DNA of 64,000 nt from Siphonodentalium dalli (Eukaryota > Mollusca > Scaphopoda > Gadilida > Siphonodentaliidae). Each line of letters begins with the position of its first letter. Position 1 is the first letter of the stretch. Below, one piece after another: positions 47,676-57,391 of this stretch. Both the position numbers and the translations under genes were made by a program. The notes under the pieces are model-generated. The model ran no database searches, was not told the DNA's origin, and was given only the letters and a program-made list of their open reading frames with translations. The stretch is from positions 42,911,797 through 42,975,796 of the forward strand of contig CP136061.1 of NCBI GenBank assembly GCA_032622095.1. The letters are read 5' to 3'.

Positions 47676-49265
47676 TTAGGCGATAAAGTTTCTGAGAAGT
47701 TGCTTAGGGTATCATCGTCAAAGGACTTTTGGAAAACTTTAAACGAATACTCGTGTAAAGGGGGTAATGACAATGAACTTAAAGTCCCTCCACATGAATT
47801 TTATAACCACTTCAAAACTTTGAACGAATCTGGAGATAACGAATCGACATTAAACTTGCATATAGATGCCTTATTGACTGAATGTCCCGACGAAGGTTTA
47901 GATACGCCTATTGAGAAAGAGGAGATTCTAAAAGTAATTCAAAATATGAAAATGGAAAAGCCCATGGCGTGGACGAAGTGTTAAATGAATACATTAAAGA
48001 AACGAGATATATAATGTTGCCTGTCTATATAAAGCTATTCAATACAATTTTCGATACGGGAATATATCCGGAGAGCTGGACCCATGGGTCTATTCTACCA
48101 ATATGCAAAAAGAAAGGTGATGTGAGTAAAGCGGACTCTTATCGCGGAATCACACTCTTAAGCTGTGTAAGCAAGGTATTCACTGGTATAATGAATAACC
48201 GACTTAAGGCGTTTGCAGACCGAACATGTATGATAAAAGACTGCCAAAGTGGTTTCAGGGAACATCACTCTACATGTGATAACATTTTTATTTTATATGC
48301 TGTCATAGAAATTTATCTAACTAGAAATAAAAGACTCTACTGCGCATTTATCGATTTGAAAAAAGCATTTGATACGGTATGGAGGGAAGGGTTGCTGATG
48401 AAACTTGTTAAGAATAGAATTGGTGGCAAGTTTTTCCAAGTTATTCGAAGTATGTACAACGGAATAAAGTCATGTGTGAAGATAGGAAGCGCAGTATCCG
48501 ATTTTTTCGCGTGTAATATCGGCGTAAGGCAGGGCGGGGTCTTTCGCCTCTGCTCTTTTCGGTGTTTGTCAACGATCTAGAAGACTTCTTAAAATATTGC
48601 TGTATAGAAGGTTTACTATTGGTTGATGAAACATTTTTTGCTCAATTCGGTGACTACTTACGCATATTATGTATTTTGTATGCAGATGACACGGTTTTGA
48701 TCTCAGAAAGCCCAGAGGAAATGCGAAGAGCTCTTAGTGCTTACAGCGATTACACTGATGCGTGGAATTTATCAATAAACGTAGATAAGACAAAAATGCT
48801 TATATTCTATAATCGCAAAGCGAATGACATTGATACCATGAAATTTGAACTTAATGGGGAAAATATTGAAATAGTAGATAACTGTTGTTATTTAGGAATA
48901 CATTTATATACCAACGGAAGGTTTTGCAGATCCATAAAATGCATGCAAACATTATAGGTACTAGAGCAATGTTTGGTCAACTACAGCGAATCGGGAACCT
49001 TAACTTAGGTCCTGCTGTTGCTTTTCGACTTTTTTATAGTACAATTGAACCAATTCTTTTGTATGGTAGCGAAGTTTGGGGGTTCGAGAATTTCGAATGC
49101 ATAGAAGGGGTTCATTTAAAGTTTATGAAATATTTGCCCAAAACTTACCATACGGAACCAACTGAAACTAAATTAATGAAATTACTCACGAGTGCTGACC
49201 CGAATGTTCTACAGCAGTTTGCAATCTTTGTGAAGTTGGGTTGTAAGATTATTGATAGGAATTAA
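47676..49265 (+). pseudogene. LINE-B reverse transcriptase (frameshifted)
   Basis: Palm blocks appear in order: KKKGDVSKADSYRGITLLSC, SGFREHHSTCDNIFIL, YCAFIDLKKAFDTVWR (catalytic Asp of motif A), IGVRQGG (motif B) and CILYADDTVLISES (motif C, YADD at 48,679-48,690). Then come the thumb/connection blocks with STIEPILLYGSEVWGFENF. Single-base indels shift the frame near 47,958, 48,538 and 48,935. The endonuclease and ORF1 are missing (5' truncation) and the frame stops at 49,265 before any zinc knuckle. Known role: copies element RNA at the nicked target. Inactive here. Clade within the CR1/Jockey-like superfamilies not resolved. Confidence 0.85.
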
Positions 49266-49375
49266 CTAATTGACAGCGGAAATTTATAACTACATCTGCT
49301 TACCATGATTACGGTGATGACATATATTACGACAGAAATAGCGAAAATGCGATATATATGGAGTATGACAATAAC

Positions 49376-50124
49376 TGTGGTGGTGGTGGTAATGATGATA
49401 CTGTTTCGAATGTCGATGATGATGACGATGATGATGATGTTGATGGTGATGCTGCCGATGATTTAACGAAACCGACGATGATTATGTTGATAATGATGAC
49501 GAAAATGACAGTGGTGGTGAAGATGATTAGTATGGCGATGCTGTCTGACGGCGATAATCACGATGATGGTGATGATGATGATGATGGTGGGGACGATGAT
49601 TATGATGATGATATTTTGCTTGAGATAATGATAGCGATGACGACGACGATGACGACGACAATGATGACAATAACGACGATGATGATGACGACGGCGACGA
49701 CGATGATGAAGATTTTTATTATCATTATAACGATGATGGCGATGATTATGACGATGATGTTATGATGATGGTAATGATGATGATGATGGTGGTAGTGGTG
49801 ATTGTGGCGACTATGACGAAGACGATGACGACGATGATGGTGATGATGATGATAATCAAGACGACGACGATGACGATGATGATGAGTATGAGGGTGAAAC
49901 GACGACGACGATGATGATGATGATTATGAGGATGATGATGATGGTGACGATGATGATGATGATGATGATTATGATGATGATGATGATGGTGATGATGACG
50001 ATTATGATGATCATCATCATCATCATTATGATGGTGATGGTGACGATGATGATGATAATGGTGATGGTGGTGATGATGACGACGACGACGACGACGATGA
50101 TGATGATGATGATGATGATGAAGC

Positions 50125-50161
<37 letters not shown>

Positions 50162-50163
50162 AG
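49376..50163. repeat. GAT-type trinucleotide microsatellite, about 790 bp
   Basis: Nearly continuous GAT/GAC/GGT triplets, purest near the right end (a long ATG-ATG run ending at 50,163). It lies in the 3' region of LINE-B. It creates open frames of poly-Met/Asp on plus and poly-His/Ile on minus, which are not genes. Confidence 0.95.
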
Positions 50164-50303
50164 TACAAAAATGCACCTCTGCTATATGAAAATGGCAAGC
50201 CAGACAACAGTGCCCCCTTTTGTAAATATATGTATATATGTTAATTATTTAATACTCTGTATTCGCCACTTAATTGTGACATTGAGTGAAATAAACAATC
50301 AAA

Positions 50304-50750
50304 ACAAAATATACATAGTCTTTGTTCCAGTGCCGTCGGTGGTTGGGTGTGGCGTCCCTTTTCAATAGCCAGTTTATGATTACTTATACGAAGTCTAGTA
50401 AAAACGATTCTATTTTCTATTGATGGTGTGTGAAGAAGATAAGGTTCTATTTCGTACTTAAGTTTGAAAAGTCGGTATGTTCGTAATTTATTACTTCCCG
50501 ATTTTGAGCATTCATCGGTGAGACTCTGTCTGAAATATATATAATAATCTTCAATAAGATTTCTTTTGAATTGACTCAGAACTGGACCCGGATTTTTTAG
50601 GTCTGCAATATTCCACCCCAGTGATTCTGCCGTTTTGAAGATTGATTTCTTAACCGATGCCACTTGTTGTTCCAACGCAGCATTATGGAGCAGATTACAG
50701 TCCGACCGTGAAATTATCTTAATTACATAAGATGAAAGTCTGCATGCCAC
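50304..50750 (-). pseudogene. LINE-D ORF2 C-terminal region
   Basis: The frame reads, among others, NKLRTYRLFKLKYEIEPYLL, FTRLRISNHKLAIEKGRH and EQRLCIFC. The FTRLRISNH..IE.GRH block just before the zinc knuckle is characteristic of the ORF2 C-terminus in CR1/L2-like and related non-LTR elements (family knowledge). It has no stops over about 150 codons up to the insertion point, so this LINE was fairly young when LINE-B inserted. Confidence 0.75.
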
Positions 50751-50760
50751 GTCAATAAAT

Positions 50761-51608
50761 AATGGGTGGCTCCCTAACTCGGCTCCCTAACATATGTTTC
50801 AATGAAAATAGATGAATATGATGTATCATGAGTAACTGATCTGTGTTTACGCGTCAGTTCGCGATAATTAATTCCGAAGAAAAGAATATCGACACACCAA
50901 TTCCGACTAAACTTTCTCAGTGTCTACGTTGTTGTTGATATTGTCCAGAACTATTCACTAGTTGTTGACATCAAAGCTTTGGGGAATTATTCTCGTGTCA
51001 GTACCAAGTAAGCAAGTGTAACACCATTATTGGCTTGGAATGTAGTGACAGTCGAATTAACAACTCGGAAATATCAACATCGACCGGTGTTTGTAGTTTA
51101 ACAGCTTCTCCGGTTCACATTCAGACCCAAATTAAACAGTGTTGACATTATTCCAAAACATCTACAGCACAAGAAGTAACAATTTGATCCAATATCGCCA
51201 AACTTGGCCAAAATAAAAACTATTTATTATTTCACTTTTCACGGCTTCGCTGTTGTCAAAGCAACCAGATTGTATCATTTTAGGCCACGCTAAAACTTCA
51301 AAGTGTACCTGTAAGTCGGGGCCGAATTCGGCTTCAAATAAAAGATGCAAGCGGGTGTTATCTCGTGTATCTCCGTTATTATAAGGAACTGTAAAACTAT
51401 ATGTGCGAGTCAAGGCGCAGCCATTTTGTTTACCTCAATTTGATCATTTGCACCCGACACCCGAGATCGCCACACCCAATCAGCCTGGGTCATTAATTTG
51501 GTATCGAGATAATACCAAAAGCTTTGGCACTGAGACTTGTATAATACCATTGTATGAATTCGATACCAAAAGATTTTTGGTACTCTATATAACCTATACC
51601 GATCTTTA
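50761..51608. other. Unrecognised region
   Basis: No gene or repeat recognised apart from GGTATCGA/GATACC motifs near 51,500-51,580. Confidence 0.45.
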
Positions 51609-51762
51609 TACAGTAATGTCCTAAATAATCGACTCCTTAACCACAGCAGAATAATGGGTAACATTTCAGGATTTAGTCGGAAATATGGCTTGTTGCCATT
51701 CATCGGAAAATCATATTTCAGACTAAAGCCTGAAAAAGTCGATTACTTAGAGCATTACTGTA
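51609..51762. mobile_element. Foldback MITE, copy 1 (TA-flanked)
   Basis: Begins TACAGTAATGTCCTAAATAA and ends with the mirrored GAGCATTACTGTA. Inner arms TCAGGATTTAGTCGGAAATA and a diverged mirror (ATTTCAGACTAAAGCCTGAA). No coding. TA at both ends suggests a TA target. The arms are more diverged than in copy 2. Confidence 0.8.
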
Positions 51763-51878
51763 CCCTTTCTTTAGTAAATACTGACTGGTGAGTATATTCA
51801 CCTCATATGTGTGAATTAAGTTTTGTTTCTTAATCGTCCCTGTCGCTAGATTCTCTACAGAATCTATACGGATCGTTA

Positions 51879-52095
51879 TACAGTAATGTCCTAAATAATC
51901 GACTCCTTAACCACAGCAGAATAATGGGTAACTTTTCAGGATTTAGTCGGAAATATGGCTTGTTGCCATTCATCGGAAAGCCCTCTCTGAAAACTTTCCG
52001 ATGAATGGCAACAAACCATACTTCCGACTGAATCCTGAAAAGTGACCCATAAATCCTTTGCGGTTAAGGAGTTCACTATTTAGGGCATTACTGTA
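51879..52095. mobile_element. Foldback MITE, copy 2 (TA-flanked)
   Basis: An almost perfect hairpin of 217 bp centred near 51,987. The left arm runs TACAGTAATGTCCTAAATAA, GACTCCTTAACC, TCAGGATTTAGTCGG, CATTCATCGGAAAG, and the right arm mirrors it to GGGCATTACTGTA. The bases just upstream (GATCGTTA) resemble those before copy 1 (GATCTTTA). Arm fragments also occur at 46,519. Confidence 0.88.
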
Positions 52096-52215
52096 TTTAA
52101 CAGTGTAAATCAAAGATTGTTACGTCCATGGTTTTCGTTGACTGCATTATCAGATTGCACAATCAATATTCACATTGTCTGTTTGCTTGTCAACCATAAT
52201 CACATAGTGTACTGA

Positions 52216-52810
52216 CAGGGATGTGGCTAGAGGGTCTTCGTTGGGGGTGTCCACATTTGACCAGGCTAAACTCCAAAGTTGCAATATCAATTGCACCCAA
52301 AATCTTGCCTCGAAATGTCCGAACTGGCATCTCACAGCCTTGATTTTAGTTTATTTTAATGAATATTAGTATTTGGCTGACTACTACCGACGGGGGAAGA
52401 GGACCCAAATGAGCCGACCGACGAGGGAAGAGGACACATTGAGCCGACTCAGTGGGACAACATTTTGAAAACCAATCCTAACTTCTTGACTGGCATCAGG
52501 CTCTCCAAGTGTTGGAAATTTCCGACCTGACAGGCTGACACCCCCATAATGTTGGGAAATTTCCAACTGATGGCCATGTCAGTCCAATATGTTGACCAAG
52601 AGCATGGAAATATATTACTGTTGGTATAAAAACAACAAATTCCCCACTAAGAATGCGTTGGAAAATCAAACTATAAGAACATTCAACATTTCAACCTATT
52701 GTTGATATGAAATTCTAACAACTATTCTTGCAAGCATGAAATTTCCAATTATTGAACATTTTGACCAAAGTTGGTGTGAGACACCCCAAACCCCTGTCTC
52801 CACGTCCGTG
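52216..52810. mobile_element. Non-autonomous hAT-like transposon, copy 3
   Basis: Left end CAGGGATGTGGCTAGAGGG is identical to copy 1 over 19 bases. The right end mirrors CACGGACGTGGAGACAGGGG. Flanks TGTACTGA (52,208-52,215) and TATACTGA (52,811-52,818) match at 7 of 8 bases, fitting a hAT target duplication. Inside: GTTGGAAATTTCC motifs, a CAACATTATGGGGG block and a 45-bp direct repeat (GAGGGAAGAGGAC near 52,388 and 52,424). No transposase. Confidence 0.85.
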
Positions 52811-52912
52811 TATACTGATCGCAACATTTATAGACACCACAACCCCCTGTCTCCACGTCAGTGTATACTTATCGCAACATTTATAGACACCACAACCCCC
52901 TGTATACTGATC
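52793..52912. repeat. 55-bp tandem containing the hAT right end
   Basis: The segment CTGTCTCCACGTCCGTGTAT through TAGACACCACAACCCC occurs twice, then a shorter third piece resumes at GTATACTGATCGCAA. The unit includes the last bases of the hAT-like copy 3 plus flanking DNA, so it formed after that insertion. Confidence 0.85.
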
Positions 52913-53107
52913 GCAATGTACAGAACATTTATAACGTGTTTATATTATTAAAATATTCTAGGAATATAGGAATTCATGTCCAGTTTAGACTAATTATATT
53001 TGTTTCAGTTTCATTGTTATATCGTCATCACGGGAATAAACCGGTAATAATAACACTAGACAAGAAGGGAGGGTGAAGACAGAGTTAACCCTTTACCCAA
53101 CAGACCG

Positions 53108-53213
53108 GCCCTGTGCCAATGCATTCTCTTATATATGCGAGTCGACCATAGGTCGCCTCGCTTATATAAGAGAATGCATTGGCTTAACTCATTAAAAATT
53201 GGCACAGGGCATA
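53108..53213. mobile_element. Single palindrome module of the TA-flanked MITE family
   Basis: CCAATGCATTCTCTTATATA and its mirror enclose GCGAGTCGACCATAGGTCGC. The module is bordered by CCCTGTGCCAATG on the left and, after an AT stretch, TTGGCACAGGG on the right. Matches the left inner module at 33,131-33,200. Confidence 0.85.
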
Positions 53214-53649
53214 ACTGTAACCATCACAATGTGGTCAATGAGCCGGTTCCAATGATATCCATATTTGTATGGTTTTATTGAGACAGACCCAAGATAATTT
53301 AGGCTGTTGCAGCTTTATTTGGCCGTTTTTGGCCGGTTTGTTGGGTAAAGAGTTAAAGAATACTCACGCAGTATATCACGCAGCCACGGCCCCTTATCCA
53401 CGTAAACGTGTATCTCTTTGCCTAGAACCTCTAAGCCAAATAACAGAAAACTATAATAAACACTGCATCTGCAATTGGATAATATATTCCCACGAACTAT
53501 ACAGAGAGTTATAGTCTTCCAACATTGAGGTGCGACATTTTAAACATATACTGATATGTGATTTCCTAGTGTCGGTTTATCTATTTGTCGGATCAGTGAT
53601 TTCAACCTAATGAACCTATAGTGGAGTTATTTCCAGATGAGGCAAACCT
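53214..53649. other. Unrecognised spacer
   Basis: No domain or repeat recognised; may be the 5' part of LINE-C. Confidence 0.4.
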
Positions 53650-53659
53650 TCTCTAACGT

Positions 53660-54052
53660 ATTTCCTTCATCGATAATTTCTGATTATGATCGATAGTGGT
53701 GACAACGACGATATGTAGCGGTAGCGTTGTAAATATAGAAGGCCGATGACTTCTCTGATCGAGATGTCTAGATCTCTTGGTCACGGTCGTTTGCCGCTTT
53801 GTGTTATCACCGAAGTAAATTAAGCAACGTCGAGCCCGGTTAGCACTGGAATTTCTCGACATTCGCGAGGCGTTTATCAAGGATGGGGCGGTATTCAGAC
53901 AACTATTTTCAAAGGACTCCAAGGGTGTTCATTTCAGCCCTAATGGGAAGGAACAGTTGGCCGAATATTTAATAAAGGCAGCAAAAAAAGGGAACGCGAG
54001 GTAGAGAGCCCGAGTCCAGTGAAGTGTAAATCGGCCAAAACGGGCTGATTAG
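53660..54052 (+). pseudogene. LINE-C ORF1 remnant, SGNH-esterase-like end
   Basis: One frame at about 53,845-54,000 reads ALEFLDIREAFIKDG, FRQLFSKDSKGVHFSPNGK and EQLAEYLIKAAKKG. The D..H-F-S-x-x-G-x-x-x-L-A block is the C-terminal catalytic Asp-His block of SGNH/GDSL hydrolases, a domain known in ORF1 of CR1-type and related LINEs. In place of the usual D-G-V-H, D-S-K-G-V-H is read, an apparent two-residue insertion. Earlier parts are frameshifted and not readable with confidence, and the frame closes at 54,003 or, after a shift, 54,052. Confidence 0.5.
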
Positions 54053-54076
54053 ACATACGCAATCAACCATACACTA

Positions 54077-56142
54077 ATGAATGTATATATAATGATAATT
54101 ACTCAAATATTGCGACTTGTATATACTCATGTGTTTCAGATGACATATTTGTTAACGAGAATACGTCACTTGATGCATCACTCTCTCACTTCGGTGATTC
54201 AAATAACATGTATGCATTTGCTAATGACAGTAAGAAACTTGATGCACCAGTCTCCTGTTGCTGCCACTCAAATGACATGTACGATACAGCTAATAACTTT
54301 AAGTCGATTGACAACTCAAATCTGCATGAAACACGCCAAAAGCAGCGGTTGTGATTCATATTCCTTAGGTATACACATGCATATTCAGCATGGTGATAAA
54401 GCAATTCCTATATATTGTGCAGATACAGCAAAATCTAATGAACCAAACAAACGCTATACTATATACGAACGCAATTATTGTAATTTATCATTACCAACTG
54501 TTGATGTTACGTTTAATACTGATGTGTTTGATGTCAATAATGCCAATATATTAACGACAACAATTATTGTATACAAAACGGCACACTTATTGGCACTGTT
54601 AGTGATACTGACGCACTCATAGATCTTGATAATAACGTTATAGGGAAAAGAACTTTGGGAATATTATCAAACGAACCAGAAATTTGTTCACAGTCAACTT
54701 TAATTACTAATCATAACACTTCTGAGATTCTGAGAGACATAATAATGACCTTATATGACACCAAGCTTGTTAATAATGATTTCACAAATGTCACTGATAG
54801 TGCTAAAACGGTACCACAATCTCATGAATCGAATAATCTCTTGAATCGCAATACAGACGCAAGAATTGTTAATAACATTATAAACCGATCACCGGAGGAA
54901 TTCGATTACTCAAAACGGTTGCATTTAACTGATACACAAGAGTTAATCTCACCGGCGCCAGGCCAATTCCAACCCAAGAGCAGTAACTCTATATGTAGAT
55001 ATACGCCAGATCAATTTCTATCCAAGAGCAATAACTATATAAACAATTTTGTCGATACTTCAGATGACCTCTCAAATAGTAGTCTGCAAACTAGAAGGGG
55101 CAACGAACATGACCTGATAAATACACCCACAGATATTGTATGTGCGAATGATGTATTTGATGTCAATAGTGCCAATGTTACATGTCACATGAATGATTAT
55201 AGTAGTATTTATTATATGTACAACCATCCACCTATTGATCTTGTAAATAGCAATGATATGTATGAGTATTCCAAATACAGAGGTTTGTTGAACGGTTGTC
55301 AAAACCACTATTTGGCGCAAACGTGTAATCTTCCTGGTGAAGGATTAACCCGAATTAGGAACGATAACTCGTGTACTGTTTGCCACTTCCACGGTCATAC
55401 CCAATTACCGCTCACAGACGCGGGCGTCGGCGAAAACATAATTCATGCAAAATCGCCGGAGGAATCAAATATCTCGCAGAAAATCGTTGTTAACATACCT
55501 AGTAATTCAAACGAATATTTTTGTGGAAAACCTTTGTCATGTGATGAACATTTATATCTTAGTAACTATAACGATCGAAACCATAGTTATACAGTTGGGT
55601 CTAATTGTGACATAACGCAAATCAATGGTCAGTTTGATAATTCCGTTGTAGATATGCGTGGAACGATCCCTATATCTACACTACGAGAACAAGCTAGTTT
55701 TAATACTATACCGATATACCGTGTTAATTTGTCTTCAATTTCCGTACACTGCAATGGAGATAGAGTTGAAATGTCACCCACAGATTACAACTGGCGCAAG
55801 TATGATATAACGGGAGGTAACTCTATGTTAGATAGCTCGTACATTCTCACTGACCAACAAGAATTTATGGAAACGTATCCAATATCTGACGCATTAAGAG
55901 CAGCCCGTGGTGTGGTCGATAACGAAGACCCAATTGTTGATGTGGCAGAATATTCAGACAACAATGCGTTTGTTCTTTGCGACACTGTACCTAACATTAT
56001 TGATAACAAATTGTTATTATGGCTGTTTAACAGAGGTATCAGATTATCCTATCTCAGCTGTCCTCCCGATGAGTCCGTGTCCGTCAATGCTTACTGGAAC
56101 ACAACAGTTACACATTTTATCTCTGAACGTGTGTGGCCTTGA
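54077..56142 (+). pseudogene. LINE-C Asn/Asp/Ser-rich ORF, unknown function
   Basis: The longest open frame in the window (54,655-56,142, 495 codons with no stop) continues upstream through frameshifts near 54,340 and 54,555 to about 54,100. The protein is rich in Asn, Asp, Ser and Ile. It contains loose internal repeats: DSNNMYAFANDSKKLD, HSNDMYDTANNFKSID and NSNDMYEYSKY; and DVFDVNNAN with DVFDVNSAN. A CTVCHFHGH motif near 55,375 might bind metal. It sits between the esterase-like ORF1 and the endonuclease and overlaps the endonuclease frame by about 55 bases. I recognise no domain. It could be a second ORF1-type protein or an N-terminal extension of ORF2. Confidence 0.6.
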
Positions 56143-57390
56143 GAAACGGCTGCAATACCAATAATTTGTTGAAATAAACGAAATCATTCCTGGAAGATGA
56201 TATTAAAATTGCAAATTTCGGTATACGCGGTAAGAAGGGAAAGCATATTGGTGGACATATCAGATGCGGTGGGATATCGATATACGTCAAGCATTATTTA
56301 AATGAATACATCGAAGAGGTGAAATCGGAAGCCACAAACATAGTGTGGGTACGAATCAATGGCAATCAACAGACATGTAGTATCTTACTCGGAGTAGCTT
56401 TATAATATGTACCACCAAAAGGTACGAGATATGCAAACGACGACTGGTCGACCCATATCGAAGATGACATTAAAAACCTGAAACGGCATCGTGAAAGTAT
56501 ACTCCTGATAGGCGATTTTAATTCGAGAACAAATAATATGAGCGAGACTAAGGTGCCCCCCACTCAAGATATTCTTGATTTGTTAGAACTGATGGGTAAT
56601 GAGGGTCAATCTGAACTGATATGCGAGGACAATTGGGAAATCAATTCCATCATTCTTCAAAATCGAGTATCCCATGATAGAGGTAAAATCGACAGTTACG
56701 GCTATAAACTCCTGCACTTATGTGGTGATATTGGTTTACGAATTATTAATGGGAGATTTGGGGAAGACAAAATCACTGGAAAATTAACTTCGAGCGATCG
56801 CAGTGTTATTGACTACATGATTGGAAACGTCGGTCTGCTTAACTCTATAACAAAATTCAGAGTTAATAAATTTTCATCTTTATTCAGCGATGTCCAGTGT
56901 GGACTACATCTTGAGCTGGAACTTAAACTCCGATCGGTGGAAAATAAGGAAGATAAATACCACGAACCCGACCCAAAAGAAGATGGTGTAAAAATAAAAA
57001 ACTGGAACACAGAAAAATGGCCAGAGTTCAAATTAAATATCGATGAAGCGAAATTAAATACAATTTTAAATCGGATCGAATATCTATCATGTAAACAAGT
57101 CTTAGATAACACTGACTTAGATAATCTATGTTGCGATGTATCAAACGTCTTACTAACTGCTGCCACTAAAACGTTGTGTGTAAAACAGCAACAGAAGCGA
57201 ACTAATCATAGACGCGATAAAGCATGGTTCGATAAAGAATGTCTAACTGCAAGAAAAGAATATCATAAACGAAAAGCCGCATATAATCGTATTAGAACGT
57301 TAGAAAATAAACAACTACTAAACGAGTTTGCCTATCGATATCGTAAGCTTATGGATGAAAAAATCAAAAATCATAATGTTACTAATATAG
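56087..57390 (+). pseudogene. LINE-C AP-endonuclease (EEP) domain
   Basis: An ATG at 56,087 opens a frame reading LHILSLNVCGLEKRL, the N-terminal block (N of S-x-N-V-x-G-L) of LINE endonucleases. Frames are broken near 56,160, and a stop falls at about 56,402 within the L-Y-V-P-P block. Then SILLIGDFNSRTNN (the D-x-N block) and SVIDYMIGN near 56,800 (the S-D block; the usual His is Tyr here) follow. The last part, 56,538-57,410, is open for 290 codons and includes a basic helix-rich linker (RRDKAWFDKECLTARKEYHK). Known role: nicks target DNA. It stops where the second LINE inserted. Confidence 0.8.
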
Positions 57391-57391
57391 A

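Larger units (their letters stand above)
47676..50304 (+). mobile_element. LINE-B: 5'-truncated LINE inserted in LINE-D
   Basis: Starts inside ORF2 just upstream of the reverse transcriptase and runs through a long 3' region to an AATAAACAATCAAAAC end, where LINE-D resumes. Opposite in direction to its target. No clear target-site duplication is visible; the broken codon suggests a short or absent one. Its polymerase is of the same family as LINE-C. Confidence 0.8.
47276..50760 (-). mobile_element. LINE-D: minus-strand 5'-truncated LINE, split by LINE-B
   Basis: Minus-strand coding runs 50,750 to about 50,304, then resumes at about 47,675 and ends near 47,440. The right part ends RLCIFC, the first half of a C-x2-C zinc knuckle; the left part starts PDDAIEKHFLLEC, the H and last C. 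LINE-C has the same knuckle as C-x2-C-x8-H-x4-C, so the plus-strand LINE-B landed between these codons. The 3' end carries TATTAAACTTATCTTATCTT (minus strand), a short CTTAT-type tail typical of LINEs ending in simple repeats. The 5' end is truncated near 50,760. Confidence 0.8.

Noticed and set aside
49358-50207. Met/Asp-rich and His/Ile-rich ORFs
   Set aside because: Translation of the GAT-type microsatellite in different frames; not metal-binding proteins.
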